43,437 nt of DNA, taken from Mycobacterium arosiense ATCC BAA-1401 = DSM 45069 (GTDB lineage: Bacteria; Actinomycetota; Actinomycetes; Mycobacteriales; Mycobacteriaceae). Below, piece after piece: positions 39,960 through 43,437 of this stretch (the stretch's first letter is position 1; each line of letters opens with the position of its first letter). The notes below the pieces were generated by a model. It ran no database searches. It was given only the letters and a program-made list of their open reading frames with translations, and was not told where the DNA came from. The position numbers and the translations under genes were made by a program. The stretch lies in assembly GCF_002086125.1 (NCBI RefSeq), contig NZ_MVHG01000038.1, forward strand, positions 1-43,437, given 5' to 3'.

Positions 39960-41567
39960 ATGACGGCTCTCAACGATGCAGAGCGCGCGGTGCATAACTT
40001 TGCCTCGGCGCGCCCCGATCGTCCGGCCCCGGTGCGCGCCGCGGAGACCTCCGCGAAGGCCCCGGCGGAGACCGCCTCAACGCGCATCAGCAAGTACTAC
40101 CCGGCGTGGCTGCCCTCCCGGCGCTTCATTGCGGCCGTCATCGCCATCGGCGGGATGCAGTTGCTCGCGACCATGGATAGCACCGTCGCGATCGTCGCGC
40201 TACCCAAGATCCAAAACGAGCTGAGCCTGTCCGACGCCGGCCGCAGCTGGGTGATCACCGCCTACGTGCTGACGTTCGGCGGGCTGATGCTGCTCGGCGG
40301 CCGCCTCGGCGACACCATCGGCCGCAAGCGGACATTCATCGTCGGTGTCGCGCTGTTCACCATCTCCTCCGTGCTGTGCGCGGTCGCCTGGGACGAGGCG
40401 ACCATGGTGATCGCGCGGCTGTCGCAGGGCGTCGGTTCCGCCATCGCCTCCCCGACCGGCCTGGCGCTGGTGGCGACCACCTTCCCCAAGGGCCCCGCCC
40501 GTAACTTCGCGACCGCTGTGTTCGCCGCGATGACGGCGGTCGGGTCGGTGATGGGCCTGGTCGTCGGCGGGGCGCTCACCGAGGTGTCGTGGCGGCTGGC
40601 GTTCCTGGTGAACGTGCCGATCGGCCTGGTGATGATGTACCTGGCCCGCACGGCGCTGCGGGAGACCAACCGCGAGCGGATGAAGCTCGACGCCACCGGG
40701 GCCATGCTGGCCACGCTGACGTGCACCGCCGCGGTGTTCGCCTTCTCGATGGGTCCGGAAAAGGGCTGGGTGTCCATCACCACCATCGGCTCGGGGGTGG
40801 TGGCCCTGGGCGCCGCGCTGGCCTTCGTCATCGTGGAGCGCACCGCCGAGAACCCCGTCGTCCCCTTCGGCCTGTTCCGTGACCGCAACCGGCTGGTCAC
40901 CTTCACCGCGATCTTCTTGGCCGGCGGACTGATGTTCAGCCTGACCGTGTGCATCGGCCTGTACGTGCAAGACATCCTGGGCTACAGCGCGCTGCGCGCC
41001 GGCGTCGGCTTCATCCCATTCGTCATCGCAATGGGCATCGGCCTCGGCATTTCCTCGCAGCTGGTGTCGCGGTTCTCCCCGCGGGTGCTGACCATCGGCG
41101 GCGGGATCCTGCTGTTCTGGGCGATGCTGTACGGCTGGGCGTTCATGCACCGCGGCGTCGCCTACTTCCCGAACCTGGTGCTGCCCATCGTGGTCGGCGG
41201 GATCGGCATCGGCATGGCGGTCGTGCCTCTGACGCTGTCGGCCATCGCCGGTGTGGGCTTCGATCAGATCGGCCCGGTGTCGGCGGTCACGCTGATGCTG
41301 CAGAGCCTGGGTGGGCCGCTGGTGCTGGCCGTCATCCAGGCGGTGATCACCTCGCGGACTTTGTATCTGGGCGGCACCACCGGCCCGGTGAAGTTCATGA
41401 ACGACGCGCAGTTGTCCGCCCTTGACCACGGCTACACCTATGGGCTGCTGTGGGTGGCCGGCGTGGCCGTCATCGTCGGCGGCGCGGCGCTGCTGATCGG
41501 CTACACCCCCGACCAGGTTGCGCACGCGCAAGAGGTCAAGGAAGCGATGGACGCCGGGGAGCTGTAG
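39960..41567 (+). CDS. efpA: MFS drug efflux transporter EfpA
   Basis: A 535-residue, 14-helix drug:proton antiporter of the DHA2 (QacA/EmrB) type. The N-terminal about 50 residues are hydrophilic, followed by the first helix and the motif TMDSTVAIVALPKIQNEL. Motif A lies in GRLGDTIGRKRTF, and motif C-like glycine-rich helix regions follow. The ending is a soluble tail (TPDQVAHAQEVKEAMDAGEL). Known as an essential efflux pump and drug-tolerance factor in M. tuberculosis (Rv2846c). It is separated from cysG by a short AT-rich promoter. Confidence 0.96.
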   Translation: MTALNDAERAVHNFASARPDRPAPVRAAETSAKAPAETASTRISKYYPAWLPSRRFIAAVIAIGGMQLLATMDSTVAIVALPKIQNELSLSDAGRSWVITAYVLTFGGLMLLGGRLGDTIGRKRTFIVGVALFTISSVLCAVAWDEATMVIARLSQGVGSAIASPTGLALVATTFPKGPARNFATAVFAAMTAVGSVMGLVVGGALTEVSWRLAFLVNVPIGLVMMYLARTALRETNRERMKLDATGAMLATLTCTAAVFAFSMGPEKGWVSITTIGSGVVALGAALAFVIVERTAENPVVPFGLFRDRNRLVTFTAIFLAGGLMFSLTVCIGLYVQDILGYSALRAGVGFIPFVIAMGIGLGISSQLVSRFSPRVLTIGGGILLFWAMLYGWAFMHRGVAYFPNLVLPIVVGGIGIGMAVVPLTLSAIAGVGFDQIGPVSAVTLMLQSLGGPLVLAVIQAVITSRTLYLGGTTGPVKFMNDAQLSALDHGYTYGLLWVAGVAVIVGGAALLIGYTPDQVAHAQEVKEAMDAGEL

Positions 41568-41601
41568 CTCTGGCTCACCGCGAGCGTTGTTCGCAGCACG
41601 C

Positions 41602-41607
41602 TAGGCT
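41602..41607 (+). promoter_or_regulatory. Candidate -10 box for proS
   Basis: TAGGCT fits TANNNT and ends 8 nt before the proS GTG at 41616. The mRNA would be leaderless or carry one or two bases. The box is the same hexamer as the one before cysG. Confidence 0.45.
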
Positions 41608-41615
41608 GGCCCGCT

Positions 41616-43364
41616 GTGATCACCCGGATGTCCCAGTTGTTTTTGCGCACCTTGCGCGACGATCCCGCCGACGCCGAAGTCGCCAGCCACAAGCTGCTGA
41701 TCCGGGCGGGCTACATCCGGCCCGTGGCGCCCGGCCTGTACAGCTGGCTGCCCCTGGGGTTGCGGGTGCTGCGCCGGATCGAGCGCATCGTCCGCGACGA
41801 GATGAATGCCATTGGCGGGCAAGAGATCCTGTTTCCCGCCCTGCTGCCACGCGGGCCGTATGAGACGACGAACCGGTGGACCGAGTACGGCGACTCGGTG
41901 TTTCGGCTGCAGGACCGGCGCGGAAACGACTACTTGCTGGGCCCCACCCACGAAGAGCTGTTCACCCTGACCGTCAAGGGCGAATACAGCTCCTACAAAG
42001 ACTTTCCGGTCCTGCTCTATCAGATCCAGAACAAGTACCGCGACGAGGCGCGGCCGCGGGCCGGCATCCTGCGGGTCCGGGAGTTCGTGATGAAGGACTC
42101 CTATTCGTTCGACATCGACGACGCCGGCCTGGCGGCCGCCTATCACGCGCACCGGGAGGCCTATCAACGCATCTTCGCGCGCCTGCAGGTGCGCTACGTG
42201 ATCGTCTCCGCGGTATCGGGAGCCATGGGTGGCAGCGCCTCCGAGGAGTTCCTGGCCGAAAGTGCGGTTGGCGAGGACACCTTCGTGCGCTGCCTGGAAT
42301 CCGGCTACGCGGCCAACGTCGAGGCCGTCGTCACCGCTCGCCCGGAGGCGCAGCCCATCGATGGGCTGCCCGAGGCCGTGGTGCACGACACCGGCGACAC
42401 TCCGACCATCGCCACGCTGGTGGACTGGGCCAACCAGGCGGACCTGGGCCGCACCGTCACCGCGGCCGACACGCTGAAGAACGTGCTGCTCAAGGTGCGG
42501 CAGCCCGGCGGAGACTGGGAGCTGCTGGCCATCGGGGTGCCGGGCGACCGCGAGGTGGACGACAAACGGCTGGGCGCGGCGCTGGAACCCGCCGAATACG
42601 CGTTGCTCGACGACGCCGACTTTGCCAAGTACCCCTTCCTGGTGAAGGGTTACATCGGCCCGAAAGCCTTGCAAGACAACGGTGTTCGCTACCTGGTCGA
42701 CCCGCGGGTGGTGGACGGCACCAGCTGGATCACCGGGGCCGACGAGCCCGGGCGTCACGTCGTCGGGCTGGTCGCCGGCCGGGACTTCATCGCCGACGGC
42801 ACCATCGAGGCCGCCGAGGTGCGCGACGGTGACCCCTCACCGGACGGCGCCGGTCCGCTGGTCTCGGCGCGCGGCATCGAGGTGGCGCACATCTTCCAGC
42901 TCGGCCGCAAATACACCGACGCTTTCACCGTCGACGTGCTCGGTGAGGACGGCAAGCCGGTCCGGCTCACCATGGGCTCCTACGGCTTCGGGGTGTCGCG
43001 GATGGTGGCCGTCATCGCCGAGCAGCACCACGACGAACTGGGCCTGCGCTGGCCGTCGGCGGTCGCGCCGTTCGACGTCCATCTGGTGATCGCCAACAAA
43101 GACGCAGAGGCGCGCACCGGCGCCACCAACCTGGCCGACGAGCTGGACCGGCTGGGCGTCGAAGTGCTGCTCGACGACCGCCAGGCCTCACCCGGCGTGA
43201 AATTCAAGGACGCCGAACTGCTCGGCGTGCCCTGGATCGTCGTGGTGGGTCGGGGCTGGGCGGACGGCGTGGTGGAACTGCGCGACCGCTTCGGCGGGCA
43301 AACCCGCGAACTAGCCATCGGCCCATCGCTGGCCACCGACATCGCGGCGGTCCTGCTCGGCTAG
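41616..43364 (+). CDS. proS: Prolyl-tRNA synthetase (ProS)
   Basis: A 582-residue class II aminoacyl-tRNA synthetase of the bacterial type with an inserted editing domain. Motif 2 appears in [20 protein letters not shown], the TxE proline loop in LGPTHEELF, the editing insert at about 225-385 ([21 protein letters not shown]) and motif 3 in [19 protein letters not shown]. The C-terminal anticodon-binding domain runs from about 480. GTG 41616 fits the family start. Its TAG stop forms part of CTAG at 43361-43364, immediately beside a possible IS end. Equivalent to Rv2845c. Confidence 0.97.
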   Translation: MITRMSQLFLRTLRDDPADAEVASHKLLIRAGYIRPVAPGLYSWLPLGLRVLRRIERIVRDEMNAIGGQEILFPALLPRGPYETTNRWTEYGDSVFRLQDRRGNDYLLGPTHEELFTLTVKGEYSSYKDFPVLLYQIQNKYRDEARPRAGILRVREFVMKDSYSFDIDDAGLAAAYHAHREAYQRIFARLQVRYVIVSAVSGAMGGSASEEFLAESAVGEDTFVRCLESGYAANVEAVVTARPEAQPIDGLPEAVVHDTGDTPTIATLVDWANQADLGRTVTAADTLKNVLLKVRQPGGDWELLAIGVPGDREVDDKRLGAALEPAEYALLDDADFAKYPFLVKGYIGPKALQDNGVRYLVDPRVVDGTSWITGADEPGRHVVGLVAGRDFIADGTIEAAEVRDGDPSPDGAGPLVSARGIEVAHIFQLGRKYTDAFTVDVLGEDGKPVRLTMGSYGFGVSRMVAVIAEQHHDELGLRWPSAVAPFDVHLVIANKDAEARTGATNLADELDRLGVEVLLDDRQASPGVKFKDAELLGVPWIVVVGRGWADGVVELRDRFGGQTRELAIGPSLATDIAAVLLG

Positions 43365-43407
43365 TGTCCTGCGCCGTAAGTTGGTTGATTAATTGTAGAC
43401 TTGGTCG
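43365..43407 (+). mobile_element. Possible left end of an IS630-type insertion sequence
   Basis: The 43 bases after proS are more AT-rich than the flanks. CTAG (43361-43364), the site IS630 elements prefer, is directly followed by TGTCCTGCGCCGTAAGTTGG, which could be a terminal repeat. TAGACT (43396-43401) then sits 6 nt before a GTG that opens a transposase-like frame. The right end is outside the window, so no inverted repeat can be checked. Confidence 0.4.
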
Positions 43408-43437
43408 GTGGCGAGTAGGGGTAGGCCGGTAGTTGAG
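43408..43437 (+). CDS. Start of a gene, possibly an IS630-family transposase (partial)
   Basis: Only ten codons lie in the window: MASRGRPVVE. The GTG is preceded by a TANNNT box (TAGACT) at the leaderless spacing of 6 nt. The opening GRPVVE resembles the N-terminus of IS630-family transposases as I remember them (short basic start, GRP, then a hydrophobic strand and helix-turn-helix). Ten residues are too few for certainty; a DNA-binding protein of another type is possible. Confidence 0.4.
   Translation, partial: MASRGRPVVE

Noticed and set aside
1..43437. tRNA, rRNA or CRISPR arrays
   Set aside because: No cloverleaf-like, rRNA-like or regularly spaced repeat structures were recognised; the tandem repeats found are contiguous, without spacers.

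Overview
The window is a high-GC actinobacterial chromosome segment, almost certainly from a Mycobacterium and probably a slow grower. Mycothione reductase, a PPE protein with a PPE-SVP-like tail, EfpA, a penicillin-binding lipoprotein, Mqo and MIRU-like repeats all point there. Gene order, compared from memory, follows the M. tuberculosis stretch Rv2864c to Rv2845c (pbp, mapB, glnA4, puuD-like, aldC, SDR, nicT, mtr, hydrolase, mqo, GNAT, Mg-chelatase-like, cobO, cobB, cysG, efpA, proS). The main difference is a block of about 18-20 kb inserted between the SDR gene and nicT.

Layout. (1) 236-10176, plus strand: penicillin-binding lipoprotein, a 59-bp tandem repeat, DUF1707 protein, mapB, cobQ, a small alpha/beta-hydrolase-like protein, then a tightly coupled glnA4/puuD/aldC/SDR set that looks like catabolism of a gamma-glutamylated amine. 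(2) 10173-28383, minus strand: a complete group 1h (Hhy, high-affinity, oxygen-insensitive type) [NiFe]-hydrogenase locus. Read in its own direction it runs hypA, hypB, then hhyS, hhyL, a NifU/Rieske-like fusion, DUF5947, DUF6084, a 443-residue unknown, a 39-residue membrane peptide, endopeptidase, a second hypC, hypF, a SIS-HypC fusion, a GmhA-like SIS protein, hypE, hypC, hypD, DUF6390, an alkaline-phosphatase-superfamily protein and a PPE protein. Most junctions are 4-nt stop/start overlaps. (3) 28482-30245: nickel permease nicT divergent from a Fur-family regulator, with a palindrome between them. (4) 30248-32693, minus: mtr and an alpha/beta hydrolase. (5) 32803-43364, plus: mqo, GNAT, fused ChlI/ChlD chelatase, cobO, cobB, cysG, efpA, proS. 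The window ends in what may be the left end of an IS630-type element.

How it fits together: NicT brings in nickel and the Fur-family protein probably gates it. HypA/B insert nickel, HypC/D/E/F build the Fe(CN)2CO unit, and the endopeptidase trims the 22-residue tail of HhyL. The small subunit carries the Cys/Asp proximal-cluster signature (C25, D28, C143, C184) that marks group 1h. Electrons from trace H2 must leave through proteins still poorly defined, and the NifU/Rieske-like fusion with altered cysteine motifs is the best candidate. The least explained parts are two SIS-fold proteins (one fused to a HypC-like domain, the other lacking the GmhA catalytic residues), the DUF5947/DUF6084/443-aa trio, and the 39-aa membrane peptide.

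No tRNA, rRNA or CRISPR array was recognised. No stretch over 300 bases lacks a gene. The largest gaps (1-235 and 26972-27229) are described. Several genes start 6 nt after a TANNNT -10 box, implying leaderless mRNAs. Family names are by recognition of motifs, not by database search.
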